The notes under the pieces were generated by a model that ran no database searches, was not told where the DNA came from, and saw only the letters and a program-made list of their open reading frames with translations. A program made the translations under genes and the position numbers. A stretch of DNA of 64,000 bases from Pseudomonas sp. MM211 (GTDB taxonomy: Bacteria > Pseudomonadota > Gammaproteobacteria > Pseudomonadales > Pseudomonadaceae): the NCBI RefSeq assembly GCF_020386635.1, contig NZ_CP081942.1:4898001-4962000 (forward strand), read 5' to 3'. Positions 56,400 through 64,000 of the stretch are shown piece after piece. Every line of letters starts with the position of its first letter. The first letter of the stretch is position 1.

Positions 56400-56420
56400 C
56401 GTCACAAACGCTACATGACA
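56377..56420 (+). promoter_or_regulatory. Possible Pho box (four 11-base tandem repeats)
   Basis: Four units with exact 11-base phase: CTGTCACACAA, ACGCCACGCTG, ACGTCACAAAC and GCTACATGACA. The first heptamer matches the PhoB half-site CTGTCAT at six of seven positions; the others keep the CAC/CAT core. The run overlaps the cysZ end and the first start codon of the glycosyltransferase gene. Confidence 0.4.
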
Positions 56421-57644
56421 GCGGCCCAGACTGCTGTCATGAGCACTCCCCCGCTATTCATCGCCCTGGTCAGCGAGACCTTCAGCCCGGAAATCAACGG
56501 AGTGGCCAATACCCTTGGCCATCTGGTCACCGGGCTGCGCGCGCGCGGTCATCGCCTGCAGTTGATACGCCCCCGACAGGTAGCTGATACGCCAGCGGCC
56601 AATGATGATGACCTGCTGCTCACCCGCGGCTGGCCGCTACCCGGTTATCGCGGCCTGCAGTGGGGCCAGTCGGCACGCCACAAGCTGCTACGCCTGTGGC
56701 GCAGGCAACGTCCGGACGTGCTGTACATCGCCACCGAAGGGCCGCTGGGCCTGTCCGCTCTGAGAGCCGCCCGACGCCTGCGCATTCCAGTAATCAGCGG
56801 CTTTCACACCAACTTCCAGCAGTACACCGGGCATTACGGCATCACCTTGCTGACGCGGCTGCTGACCAACTACTTGCGCTGGTTTCACAACGCCTCACGG
56901 CTGACCCTGGTGCCTAGCCTCAGCCAGCGCTGTGAGCTGCAACGCCGCGGTTTCGAGCGCCTGGAACTGCTCGCGCGCGGTGTCGATGCTCAATTGTTCA
57001 ACCCGGCCCGACGCAGCGACGAATTGCGCCGCAGCTGGGGCTTGGGTGAACAGGACATTGCCGTGTTGCACGTTGGCCGGCTGGCCGCGGAGAAGAACCT
57101 GGATCTGCTGGTCAGCACCTTCCAGGCCCTGCAGCGACAACACACAGGGCAACGGCTCAGGCTGATCATGGTCGGTGACGGCCCGCAACGCGACAGCCTG
57201 CAGCAGAGGCTACCGGATGCGCTGTTCTGCGGCATACAGCGTGGCGAAACGCTGGCCGAGCACTACGCCAGCGGCGACCTGTTTCTGTTTCCCAGCCTCT
57301 CGGAAACCTTTGGCAATGTGCTGCTCGAAGCCATGGCGGCAGGGCTCGGAGTGGTTGCCTTTGATCAGGCGGCCGCGGCTCAGCACGTCGAACACGGGCA
57401 CAACGGCATGTTGGCCAGCGCCGACGATCAACGGACGTTCATCGAGGCCGCCCACTGGCTGATCGAGGACAGGGAAAATCTGCGCCGCGTGCGCCTGAAT
57501 GCACGCCGGCACGCCGCCAGACAGAGTTGGTCACTGATTATCGAACAGTTCGAAAACCATCTGCACGGCGCGATCCACGGCAACGACCAGCAAACCGCTG
57601 CGCGTGCCGCCGCATTGGCGATCGAGACAAAACGGGCGCATTAG
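56415..57644 (+). CDS. GT4-family glycosyltransferase
   Basis: A 409-residue (or 401 from the ATG at 56439) enzyme of the GT-B fold. The N-terminal loop is ALVSETFSPEINGVANTLG, the UDP-sugar end is FPSLSETFGNVLLEAMAAG with the E-x7-E pattern. It resembles PimB/MgtA-type lipid glycosyltransferases. From memory, a P. aeruginosa gene in this neighbourhood (PA0842) makes glycolipids during phosphate starvation, which agrees with the possible Pho box. Neither start has a good ribosome site; an 8-base inverted repeat spans both. Confidence 0.8.
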   Translation: MTAAQTAVMSTPPLFIALVSETFSPEINGVANTLGHLVTGLRARGHRLQLIRPRQVADTPAANDDDLLLTRGWPLPGYRGLQWGQSARHKLLRLWRRQRPDVLYIATEGPLGLSALRAARRLRIPVISGFHTNFQQYTGHYGITLLTRLLTNYLRWFHNASRLTLVPSLSQRCELQRRGFERLELLARGVDAQLFNPARRSDELRRSWGLGEQDIAVLHVGRLAAEKNLDLLVSTFQALQRQHTGQRLRLIMVGDGPQRDSLQQRLPDALFCGIQRGETLAEHYASGDLFLFPSLSETFGNVLLEAMAAGLGVVAFDQAAAAQHVEHGHNGMLASADDQRTFIEAAHWLIEDRENLRRVRLNARRHAARQSWSLIIEQFENHLHGAIHGNDQQTAARAAALAIETKRAH

Positions 57645-57679
57645 AGCCGGTGCTGAGGCCAGCAGGAACAGTACATAGG

Positions 57680-57702
57680 AAAAGGCCGCCAAGCAGGCGG
57701 CC
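57680..57702 (-). terminator. Terminator of the glutathione peroxidase gene
   Basis: GGCCGCC-AAGCA-GGCGGCC; on the minus strand it is followed by TTTT, nine bases past the gene stop. Confidence 0.75.
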
Positions 57703-57710
57703 CCTTTCAT

Positions 57711-58193
57711 TCAGGCCAGCGCTTTCTCGATGGCCTGGATCAGGGCCGGATCATCCGGCGCGGTGCGCGGCGAGAAACGCGCCAGCACACGACCATCCTG
57801 ACCCACAAGGAACTTCTCGAAGTTCCAGGTGATGTCACCGGGAAACTCGGCCCCCTCACCTGCCAGCAGCCGATACAGCGGGTGACGACCACTGCCGTTG
57901 ACCTCCAGCTTGCTGCTCAACGGAAAGGTCACCCCATAGTTGAGGCTGCAGAACTGGGCGATAGCCGATTCGCTATCCGGCTCCTGGCCGGCGAACTGGT
58001 TGCACGGCACACCCAGCACACTGAAACCCTGGGCGGCATAGGCCTGCTGCAAGTGCTCCAGCCCCGCATACTGAGGTGTGAGCCCGCATTTCGAGGCGAC
58101 GTTGACCACCAGCAAGACCTTGCCCTTGAACGGTGCCAGAGGGAGCTCCTGGCCGTCCAATGCGTGCAGTGTCAGGTCGTGAAAGGCACTCAT
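57711..58193 (-). CDS. Glutathione peroxidase family protein
   Basis: A 160-residue thiol peroxidase of the BtuE/GPx type. The peroxidatic Cys36 is in NVASKCGLTPQY (Cys instead of selenocysteine), the Gln partner is in GVPCNQFAGQEP and the Trp-Asn pair in TWNFEKFLV. It removes hydrogen or lipid peroxides, usually with thioredoxin as donor. The ATG at 58193 opens the conserved N-terminus; the open frame continues upstream without support. Confidence 0.92.
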   Translation of the reverse strand: MSAFHDLTLHALDGQELPLAPFKGKVLLVVNVASKCGLTPQYAGLEHLQQAYAAQGFSVLGVPCNQFAGQEPDSESAIAQFCSLNYGVTFPLSSKLEVNGSGRHPLYRLLAGEGAEFPGDITWNFEKFLVGQDGRVLARFSPRTAPDDPALIQAIEKALA

Positions 58194-58233
58194 GGTTGTG
58201 CTCCGGGTAACGCGAAAACGGATGAAAAAAGAC

Positions 58234-58262
58234 AAAAAAGGCGCCTGAGAGGGCGCCCTTTC
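58234..58262 (-). terminator. Terminator of slyD
   Basis: GGCGCC-TGAGAG-GGCGCC with A/T arms, followed by a six-T run on the minus strand, about 70 bases past the slyD stop. Confidence 0.82.
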
Positions 58263-58332
58263 TAGTGACTGCAGCTTAGCAGCCACTGATGACCAGCGGC
58301 CAGCAGCGAAGGATCGACTGCCGACATACGGA

Positions 58333-58818
58333 TCAGTGGTGGTGACCACCTTCGCCATGCACATGACCGTGGGCGACTTCTTCAGCACTGGCGTCACGCA
58401 CATCGACGATCTTGACTGCGAAAGTCAGGCGCTGGCCGGCCAGCGGGTGGTTACCGTCGACGATCACGTCGTCGCCGTCCAGTTCGCGTACAGTGACGAT
58501 CTGCATGCCGCCGTCCGGGCCGGAGGCATGGAACTGCATGCCGACTTCCAATTCGTCGACGCCTTCGAACATCGAACGATTCAGGGTGGCGACCAGCTCA
58601 GCGCTGTATTCGCCGTAGGCTTCTTCCGGCTCGACGGAGACATTGACTTCGTCACCAGCCTGCTTGCCGACCAGTGCCTTCTCGAGACCGACGATGATGT
58701 TGCCGGCACCGTGCAGGTAAACCAGCGGCGCGCCGCCAGCGGAACTATCGATTACCTCACCGGCATCGTTGGTCAGGGTATAGTCGATGGAAACGGCCTT
58801 GTTGGCGGCGATCTGCAT
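58333..58818 (-). CDS. slyD: FKBP-type peptidyl-prolyl isomerase SlyD
   Basis: A 161-residue prolyl isomerase and chaperone. The FKBP fold begins VSIDYTLTNDAGEVIDSS, with PLVYLHGAGNIIVGLEKAL, and an insert-in-flap domain follows at about 70-125. The C-terminal tail AHGHVHGEGGHHH is the metal-binding region, shorter than in E. coli. SlyD delivers nickel for [NiFe] enzymes or urease in some bacteria. The ATG at 58818 is supported by the conserved start; the frame stays open upstream. Confidence 0.93.
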   Translation of the reverse strand: MQIAANKAVSIDYTLTNDAGEVIDSSAGGAPLVYLHGAGNIIVGLEKALVGKQAGDEVNVSVEPEEAYGEYSAELVATLNRSMFEGVDELEVGMQFHASGPDGGMQIVTVRELDGDDVIVDGNHPLAGQRLTFAVKIVDVRDASAEEVAHGHVHGEGGHHH

Positions 58819-58914
58819 GGGGCGAACCTTTTGCTCGAGGAAAATGAACGTGAGATTGTAACCAAGGGACGATGCGAAAGCGACCCAACCCCAGACGGGC
58901 GGGCCGCATCGGGC

Positions 58915-59121
58915 ATTACCCTGCTCGGTTTTGAACAGGATCATGACGGTCACTGGGTGGCTGTCTTATCTTGTGGCCATACTCAACACCTGCGCCATCA
59001 GCCGCCCTGGCAAAATCGCGCATGGGTGCTCGATGCCGCGCAACGGCGCGCACGTATCGGCACGAACTTCACCTGTGGCTGGTGTGTCGCAGCGCCAGCC
59101 GAAACGCCTAAGGACTTCTGA
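58915..59121 (+). CDS. DUF3565 family protein
   Basis: A zinc-finger-like protein of about 68 residues: LLGFEQDHDGHWVAVLSCGHTQHLRHQPPWQNRAWV, then FTCGWC. The CGH-x2-H-x2-H and C-x2-C ligands are the DUF3565 pattern. No ATG, GTG or TTG precedes this block in frame near the conserved start; ATT at 58915 is the best guess, so the true start is unsure. Its stop touches the ackA start codon (TGA then ATG), so it is coupled to acetate kinase, and it is divergent from slyD. Confidence 0.6.
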   Translation: MTLLGFEQDHDGHWVAVLSCGHTQHLRHQPPWQNRAWVLDAAQRRARIGTNFTCGWCVAAPAETPKDF

Positions 59122-60306
59122 ATGCCCGCACGCAATATTCTGGTGATCAATTGCGGTAGCTCCTCCATCAAGTTCGCGCTGGTCGATCCCGACCAGGCCC
59201 AGTTCGCCATCAGCGGCCTGGCCGAACGCCTCGGCAGCGCGGACGCCGTGCTGCACTGGCAGCGCGATGGCATCAAGCACAGCCAGGTGATTGCCGGTGA
59301 CGATCATCGCGCTGCGCTCGCTCATCTGCTGCAGCGTGTTCAGGAAACCACCGGCGGTCATCTGCATGGCATAGGCCACCGTGTGGTGCACGGTGGCGAA
59401 CACTTCACCAGCGCCCAGCGTCTGGACGATGAAGTAATCGCGGCGATCCGCGCCGTGGCGCCTCTGGCACCGCTGCACAACCCAGCCGGCTTGCTGGGCA
59501 TCGAAGCGGCATTGGCGCTGTACCCACAACTGCCTCAGGTCGCCGTGTTCGACACCGCCTTTCACCAGAGCCTGCCTGAGCATGCCTTCCGCTACGCTGT
59601 GCCGGAGAACCTGTATCGCGACCACGGCGTGCGCCGTTATGGCTTTCATGGCACCAGCCACCGCTTCGTCAGCGTCCGCGCTGCCGAGCTCACCGGCCTG
59701 CCTGTCGAGGACAGCGCCTGGCTGGTCGCTCACCTGGGCAACGGTTGCTCGACCTGCGCCGTGGTCAACGGCCAGAGCCGCGACACCAGCATGGGCCTGA
59801 CGCCTCTGGAAGGGCTGGTAATGGGCACTCGCAGCGGCGATGTCGACCCCAACCTGCACAGCCACCTGTCGCGCACGCTGGGCTGGAGCCTTGCGCAGAT
59901 CGATCGCATGCTCAACCACGACAGCGGCCTGCTCGGCCTGTCCGGCCTCTCCAACGACATGCGCAGCCTCGAACAGGCCCGCGATGAGGGCCATGCCGGT
60001 GCGACCCTGGCCATCGAGGTGTTCTGCTATCGCCTGGCCAAATCCCTGGCGGCCATGAGCTGCGCCCTGCCGCGCCTCGACGGGCTGATATTCACCGGCG
60101 GCATCGGCGAGAACTCGCCGCTGATCCGCAGCAAGACGGTCGCCCATCTGAGCCTACTCGGCCTGAAACTGGACGAAACGGCCAACGAGCGCTGCCTGCG
60201 CGGCGTCAGCGGGCCGATCCATGCGCAAGAGCATATTCGGGTGCTGGTGGTGCCCACCAACGAAGAGCGACAGATCGCCCTCGACACTTTGGCGCTGCTC
60301 GACTGA
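59122..60306 (+). CDS. ackA: Acetate kinase
   Basis: A 394-residue ASKHA-family kinase making acetyl phosphate from acetate and ATP, and ATP in the reverse direction. Motifs: [15 protein letters not shown] at the start, [13 protein letters not shown] near 173 with the catalytic region, and [13 protein letters not shown] near 322. AAGGA precedes the ATG. It is followed by pta, completing the Pta-AckA pathway for overflow and fermentation. Confidence 0.96.
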   Translation: MPARNILVINCGSSSIKFALVDPDQAQFAISGLAERLGSADAVLHWQRDGIKHSQVIAGDDHRAALAHLLQRVQETTGGHLHGIGHRVVHGGEHFTSAQRLDDEVIAAIRAVAPLAPLHNPAGLLGIEAALALYPQLPQVAVFDTAFHQSLPEHAFRYAVPENLYRDHGVRRYGFHGTSHRFVSVRAAELTGLPVEDSAWLVAHLGNGCSTCAVVNGQSRDTSMGLTPLEGLVMGTRSGDVDPNLHSHLSRTLGWSLAQIDRMLNHDSGLLGLSGLSNDMRSLEQARDEGHAGATLAIEVFCYRLAKSLAAMSCALPRLDGLIFTGGIGENSPLIRSKTVAHLSLLGLKLDETANERCLRGVSGPIHAQEHIRVLVVPTNEERQIALDTLALLD

Positions 60307-60319
60307 CACGGAGAACCCC

Positions 60320-62413
60320 ATGCACACCTTTTTCATCTCCCCGACCGGCTTCGGTGTCGGCCTCACCTCCATCAGCCTGGGCCTGGTAGGCGCATTGGAG
60401 CGTGCCGGCCTCAAGGTCGGTTTCTTCAAGCCCATCGCCCAACCGCACCTGGGCGATGCAGGCCCCGAACGCTCCAGTGAGCTGGTCGCCCGCACCCACG
60501 GCCTGCACTCCCCCAAACCGCTGGCCCTGGCCCATGTCGAGCGCATGCTCGGCGATGGCGATCTGGACGAATTGCTCGAGGAAATCATCAGCCTCTATCA
60601 GGAGGCCGCCAAGGACAAGGACGTGGTGATCGTCGAAGGCATGGTGCCGACGCGTCAGGCCAGTTATGCAGCACGGGTCAACTTCCACCTGGCCAAGAGC
60701 CTGGATGCCGACGTGATCCTGGTTTCCGCGCCAGAGCAGGAAAGCCTCAGCGAGCTGTGCGACCGCGTGGAAATCCAGGCCCAGCAGTTCGGCGGCCCGA
60801 AGGATCCCAAGGTGCTCGGGGTGATCCTCAACAAAGTTCGCAGTGACGACGGCCTGGACGCGTTCGCTGCACGCTTGCGTGAACACTCCTCGCTGTTGCG
60901 CCACCCGGAATTCCGCCTGCTCGGCTGCATTCCCTGGCTCGACGAGCTGAATGCACCGCGCACCCGCGACATCGCCGAGCTGCTTGGCGCCCGCGTACTC
61001 AACGCCGGCGACTACGAACAGCGACGCATGCTGAAGATCGTGCTCTGCGCCCGCGCCGTGGCCAACACCGTACAGTTGCTAAAGCCCGGCACGCTGGTGG
61101 TGACACCGGGCGACCGCGACGACATCATTCTCGCCGCCAGCCTGGCAGCGATGAACGGCATGCCGCTGGCCGGCCTGCTGCTGTGCAGCGACTTCGCACC
61201 TGACCCACGCATCATGGAACTGTGCCGAGGTGCGCTGCAAAGCGGCCTGCCAGTAATGACCGTGAGCACCGGTTCCTATGACACCGCCACCAACCTGAAC
61301 CGGCTGAATAAGGAGATTCCAGTCGACGACAAGGAACGCGCCGAGAAGGTCGCCGACTTCGTCGCCAGCCACCTCGACCACGACTGGCTAGCCGCCCGCT
61401 GCGGTACACCTCGAGAGCTGCGTCTGTCGCCTCCGGCATTCCGCTATCAGTTGGTACAACAGGCCAAGGCAGCGAACAAACGCATCGTGCTGCCCGAAGG
61501 CGCGGAACCCCGCACCGTACAAGCTGCCGCCATCTGTCAGACCCGCGGCATCGCCCGTTGCGTGCTGCTGGCCAAGCCGGAAGAAGTCCACACCGTGGCT
61601 CAGGCGCTCGGCATCGAACTGCCACCGGGCCTGGAAATCCTCGATCCGGATCTGATCCGCGAGCGTTACGTCGAGCCGATGGTCGAGCTACGCAAAGGCA
61701 AGGGCCTCAATGCCCCAATGGCCAGCGCCCAACTGGAAGACACCGTGGTGCTGGGCACCATGATGCTGGCTCTGGATGAGGTCGATGGCCTAGTGTCCGG
61801 TGCTGTGCACACCACTGCCAACACCATCCGTCCGGCGCTGCAGCTGATCAAGACGGCGCCTGGCTACAACCTGGTTTCCTCGGTGTTCTTCATGCTGCTG
61901 CCGGATCAGGTTCTGGTGTACGGCGATTGCGCGGTGAACCCGGATCCCAATGCAGAGCAACTGGCCGAGATTGCCCTACAGAGCGCCCGCTCGGCCCAAG
62001 CCTTTGGCATTCCGCCACGCGTGGCCATGCTCAGCTATTCCACCGGCGACTCCGGCAGCGGCGAGGAAGTGGAGAAAGTCCGCGAGGCGACCCGCCTGGC
62101 GCGTAAGGCCAATCCGGATCTGCTTCTCGATGGTCCCTTGCAGTACGACGCCGCGGCCATCGAAAGCGTCGGCCGGCAGAAGGCTCCCAACAGCCCGGTG
62201 GCAGGGCGGGCCACAGTGTTCATTTTCCCGGATCTGAATACTGGCAATACTACCTACAAGGCGGTGCAGCGCAGCGCCGACTGCATCAGTGTCGGCCCTA
62301 TGCTGCAGGGCCTGCGCAAGCCGGTGAACGACCTGTCCCGCGGGGCGCTGGTCGACGATATCGTCTTCACCATCGCGCTCACCGCCATTCAGGCCGCCAA
62401 CATGCGCCAGTGA
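60320..62413 (+). CDS. pta: Phosphate acetyltransferase
   Basis: A 697-residue three-domain Pta converting acetyl-CoA to acetyl phosphate. An N-terminal P-loop-like domain (FFISPTGFGVGLTSISLGLVGALERAGLKVGFFKPI, in part) is followed by a DRTGG middle domain and the catalytic PTA_PTB domain from about 370, with IVLPEGAEPRTVQAA and SYSTGDSGSGEEVEKV. Its start lies 13 bases after ackA. The N-terminal domains are regulatory in other Pta proteins. Confidence 0.95.
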   Translation: MHTFFISPTGFGVGLTSISLGLVGALERAGLKVGFFKPIAQPHLGDAGPERSSELVARTHGLHSPKPLALAHVERMLGDGDLDELLEEIISLYQEAAKDKDVVIVEGMVPTRQASYAARVNFHLAKSLDADVILVSAPEQESLSELCDRVEIQAQQFGGPKDPKVLGVILNKVRSDDGLDAFAARLREHSSLLRHPEFRLLGCIPWLDELNAPRTRDIAELLGARVLNAGDYEQRRMLKIVLCARAVANTVQLLKPGTLVVTPGDRDDIILAASLAAMNGMPLAGLLLCSDFAPDPRIMELCRGALQSGLPVMTVSTGSYDTATNLNRLNKEIPVDDKERAEKVADFVASHLDHDWLAARCGTPRELRLSPPAFRYQLVQQAKAANKRIVLPEGAEPRTVQAAAICQTRGIARCVLLAKPEEVHTVAQALGIELPPGLEILDPDLIRERYVEPMVELRKGKGLNAPMASAQLEDTVVLGTMMLALDEVDGLVSGAVHTTANTIRPALQLIKTAPGYNLVSSVFFMLLPDQVLVYGDCAVNPDPNAEQLAEIALQSARSAQAFGIPPRVAMLSYSTGDSGSGEEVEKVREATRLARKANPDLLLDGPLQYDAAAIESVGRQKAPNSPVAGRATVFIFPDLNTGNTTYKAVQRSADCISVGPMLQGLRKPVNDLSRGALVDDIVFTIALTAIQAANMRQ

Positions 62414-62548
62414 GGTGCAGCCACTTCGAACGCGGCCAATGCGGCTCGCGTTCGGATCGGCTTGCAGTTCCATCACCAATCGTTAACCTGTGCGGCAATT
62501 GCCCCGCGACCATGGCCGGGGCCCAACCTGCAAGAGGTTCGAGCGTCC

Positions 62549-63448
62549 ATGCTGCACTTTCTGCCTGCCCCATTACTCGGCCTGCTGGGCAGCGCCCTGC
62601 TGGCCCTCAATACCCTGTTCTGGTGCTGGCCGCTGTTTGCCGTCACGCTGCTGCGCATCATTGTGCCGGCACCTGTGCTGCAGCGTGGGTGTGACCGGAT
62701 GATGACCTTCATCCACGAAGGCTGGATCAGCTGCAACAAGGTCTGGATGCAGCTTCTGGGCAACACCCGCTGGCACATCGAAGGGGCGCAGGGTTTCGAC
62801 TATCAGCACTCCTACCTGGTAACCAGCAACCACCAAAGCTGGGTGGATATCCTGGTGCTGCAATACCTGTTCAACCGGCGTATTCGCCCGCTGAAATTCT
62901 TCCTCAAGCAGGAGTTGATCTGGGTACCGGTAATCGGGCTGTGCTGGTGGGCGCTCGGTTTCCCGTTCATGAAGCGCTATTCCAAGGAATACCTGGCCAA
63001 ACACCCGGAAAAAAAGGGCAAGGATCTGCAGACCACGCGGCGTACCTGCGCCAAGTTCCGACACAACCCGGTGGGCATCTTCAACTTCGTCGAGGGCACG
63101 CGGCTGACTCCGGCCAAGCACCGAGAGCAACAATCACCCTACCGTTACCTACTCAAGCCCAAAGCGGGTGGCCTCGCCTTCGTACTCGACGCCATGGGCG
63201 AGCAACTGCACGGCATCATCAACGTCACGCTGCATTATCCCCAGGGCAGCCCGGGATTCTGGGCGCTGCTCAGCGGCCAACTGGAGGACGTGGTGGTGCT
63301 CATCGAACAGCTACCGATCCCCGCGCACTTCATCGGCCGCGCTTATGATCAGGACGAAGCCTATCGCAAGGAATTCCAGCAATGGATCAACGCGCTCTGG
63401 CAGGACAAGGACAGTCAGTTGGCACGGTTGCATCAGCAGCATCCATGA
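62549..63448 (+). CDS. PlsC-type lysophospholipid acyltransferase (YihG-like)
   Basis: A 299-residue inner-membrane acyltransferase. An N-terminal membrane segment is followed by the H-x4-D motif NHQSWVDILVLQY near 97 and the EGTR motif FVEGTRLTP near 192. The RYSKEYLAKHPEKKGKDLQTTRRTC region is typical of the YihG/LCLAT group, which makes phosphatidic acid or remodels phospholipids. The substrate is inferred. Start ATG at 62549 gives the membrane anchor. Confidence 0.88.
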   Translation: MLHFLPAPLLGLLGSALLALNTLFWCWPLFAVTLLRIIVPAPVLQRGCDRMMTFIHEGWISCNKVWMQLLGNTRWHIEGAQGFDYQHSYLVTSNHQSWVDILVLQYLFNRRIRPLKFFLKQELIWVPVIGLCWWALGFPFMKRYSKEYLAKHPEKKGKDLQTTRRTCAKFRHNPVGIFNFVEGTRLTPAKHREQQSPYRYLLKPKAGGLAFVLDAMGEQLHGIINVTLHYPQGSPGFWALLSGQLEDVVVLIEQLPIPAHFIGRAYDQDEAYRKEFQQWINALWQDKDSQLARLHQQHP

Positions 63449-63452
63449 GCAC

Positions 63453-64000
63453 TCAGCTAACCGGAAGCACATCGGAGCGGTAAAAGCAGAATTGTCGCCG
63501 CCCTCCTCGCTTGGCCGCGTACATTGCGGTATCTGCTGCGCGCATCACCTCTTCGATGGTTTTGCCATCGGCGGGCAATAACGCAATACCGATACTGACA
63601 CCAAGACGGAACAATTCGCCTTGGAAACTCTGCTCGCTGGACACCTGCTCAATCAACTTCTCTGCCACGGATGCAGCATCAGTCGGGCCGCCCAGGCTGT
63701 CGATGATCACCGTGAACTCGTCGCCACCAATCCGCGCCAGATGGTCGTAAGGCCTGAGGCAGGTCTTGAGCTGAACACTGACCCAACGCAACACCTGATC
63801 CCCCCTCTCATGGCCCAGGGTGTCGTTGATGTGCTTGAAGCCATCCAGGTCGAGATAAAGTAACGCGGCGCTCTGGCCCGTGCGCTCGTTACGCGAAATA
63901 GCGGCCTGTAGCTCTTGGAGAAATCCGCGCCGGTTGAGTAAACCCGTCAAGGCATCAGTGATGGCCAGTGACTCGAGCTGGTGATGCAGGTCGCGCACCA
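63453..64000 (-). CDS. GGDEF-domain protein (5' end outside window)
   Basis: At least 182 residues of a diguanylate cyclase domain that makes c-di-GMP; the frame runs off the right edge. The catalytic GGDEF motif is intact (ARIGGDEFTVII), and ALTGLLNRRGF and LDLDGFKHINDTLGHERGD are normal. No I-site RxxD is seen five residues before GGDEF (the stretch is RPYDHLARI, with RPYD just short of it), so product inhibition may still be possible. The stop lies five bases from the convergent acyltransferase stop. Confidence 0.9.
   Translation of the reverse strand, partial: VRDLHHQLESLAITDALTGLLNRRGFLQELQAAISRNERTGQSAALLYLDLDGFKHINDTLGHERGDQVLRWVSVQLKTCLRPYDHLARIGGDEFTVIIDSLGGPTDAASVAEKLIEQVSSEQSFQGELFRLGVSIGIALLPADGKTIEEVMRAADTAMYAAKRGGRRQFCFYRSDVLPVS

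Overview
This 64-kb window looks like ordinary Pseudomonas chromosome. It is GC-rich, and it carries Pseudomonas-type gene sets: the Sha/Pha cation antiporter, an acylase resembling QuiP, a PA3496-like small protein, and slyD next to ackA-pta. From memory, gene order over much of it resembles P. aeruginosa PAO1. The content suggests the P. mendocina/oleovorans (Ectopseudomonas) side of the genus, but that placement is an inference. I saw no tRNA, rRNA, CRISPR array, insertion sequence, prophage or plasmid origin.

Left part (1-34.7 kb). The region opens with a partial winged-helix gene, an SLC13 permease, a bacteriohemerythrin, rlmF, a tandem universal stress protein, a DUF998 membrane protein, an FAD dehydrogenase and a GNAT acetyltransferase. 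A six-gene Sha/Mrp cation/proton antiporter operon follows on the minus strand. Next come slyB, a glycerate module (CdaR-type regulator, GntP permease, glycerate kinase), pdxH, an OmpA-like lipoprotein with a Lys/Ala tail, a serine hydrolase, a frameshifted glycoside hydrolase and dinG with a candidate LexA box. The part ends with small envelope and hypothetical genes, including a collagen-like secreted protein, two SEC-C proteins and an LEA-2 lipoprotein, and then the large acylase gene.

Middle part (34.7-45 kb). This is a nitrate-assimilation cluster of the Klebsiella nas type: FAD electron-transfer subunit, molybdopterin nitrate reductase, cobA, the NIT-ANTAR antiterminator nasR, and an ABC nitrate transporter (nasFED). 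It is the best regulatory story in the window. Both structural operons have a sigma-54 -24/-12 promoter followed by a strong intrinsic terminator in the leader, and nasR has a third, weaker sigma-54-like element. The first operon also has NtrC-like sites and an ANTAR-type hexaloop hairpin. Nitrogen limitation (NtrC/sigma-54) and nitrate (NasR antitermination) would therefore act in series. No nitrite reductase gene is present here, and nasF carries a one-base frameshift.

Right part (45-64 kb). Housekeeping genes follow: dcd, a cold-shock protein, apbC, an OmpA lipoprotein, metG, a DUF4349 lipoprotein, an orphan rnfB with a long coiled-coil repeat tail, nth, a PA3496-like protein, trxB, cysZ, a GT4 glycosyltransferase with a possible Pho box, a glutathione peroxidase, slyD, a DUF3565 protein, ackA-pta, a PlsC-type acyltransferase and a partial GGDEF gene. 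A short unannotated transcript may lie at 45.25-45.33 kb. Two inverted copies of a hairpin-rich dispersed repeat sit at 2.3 and 50.8 kb.

Function names rest on reading the translations for known motifs and on gene context. No database search was run.
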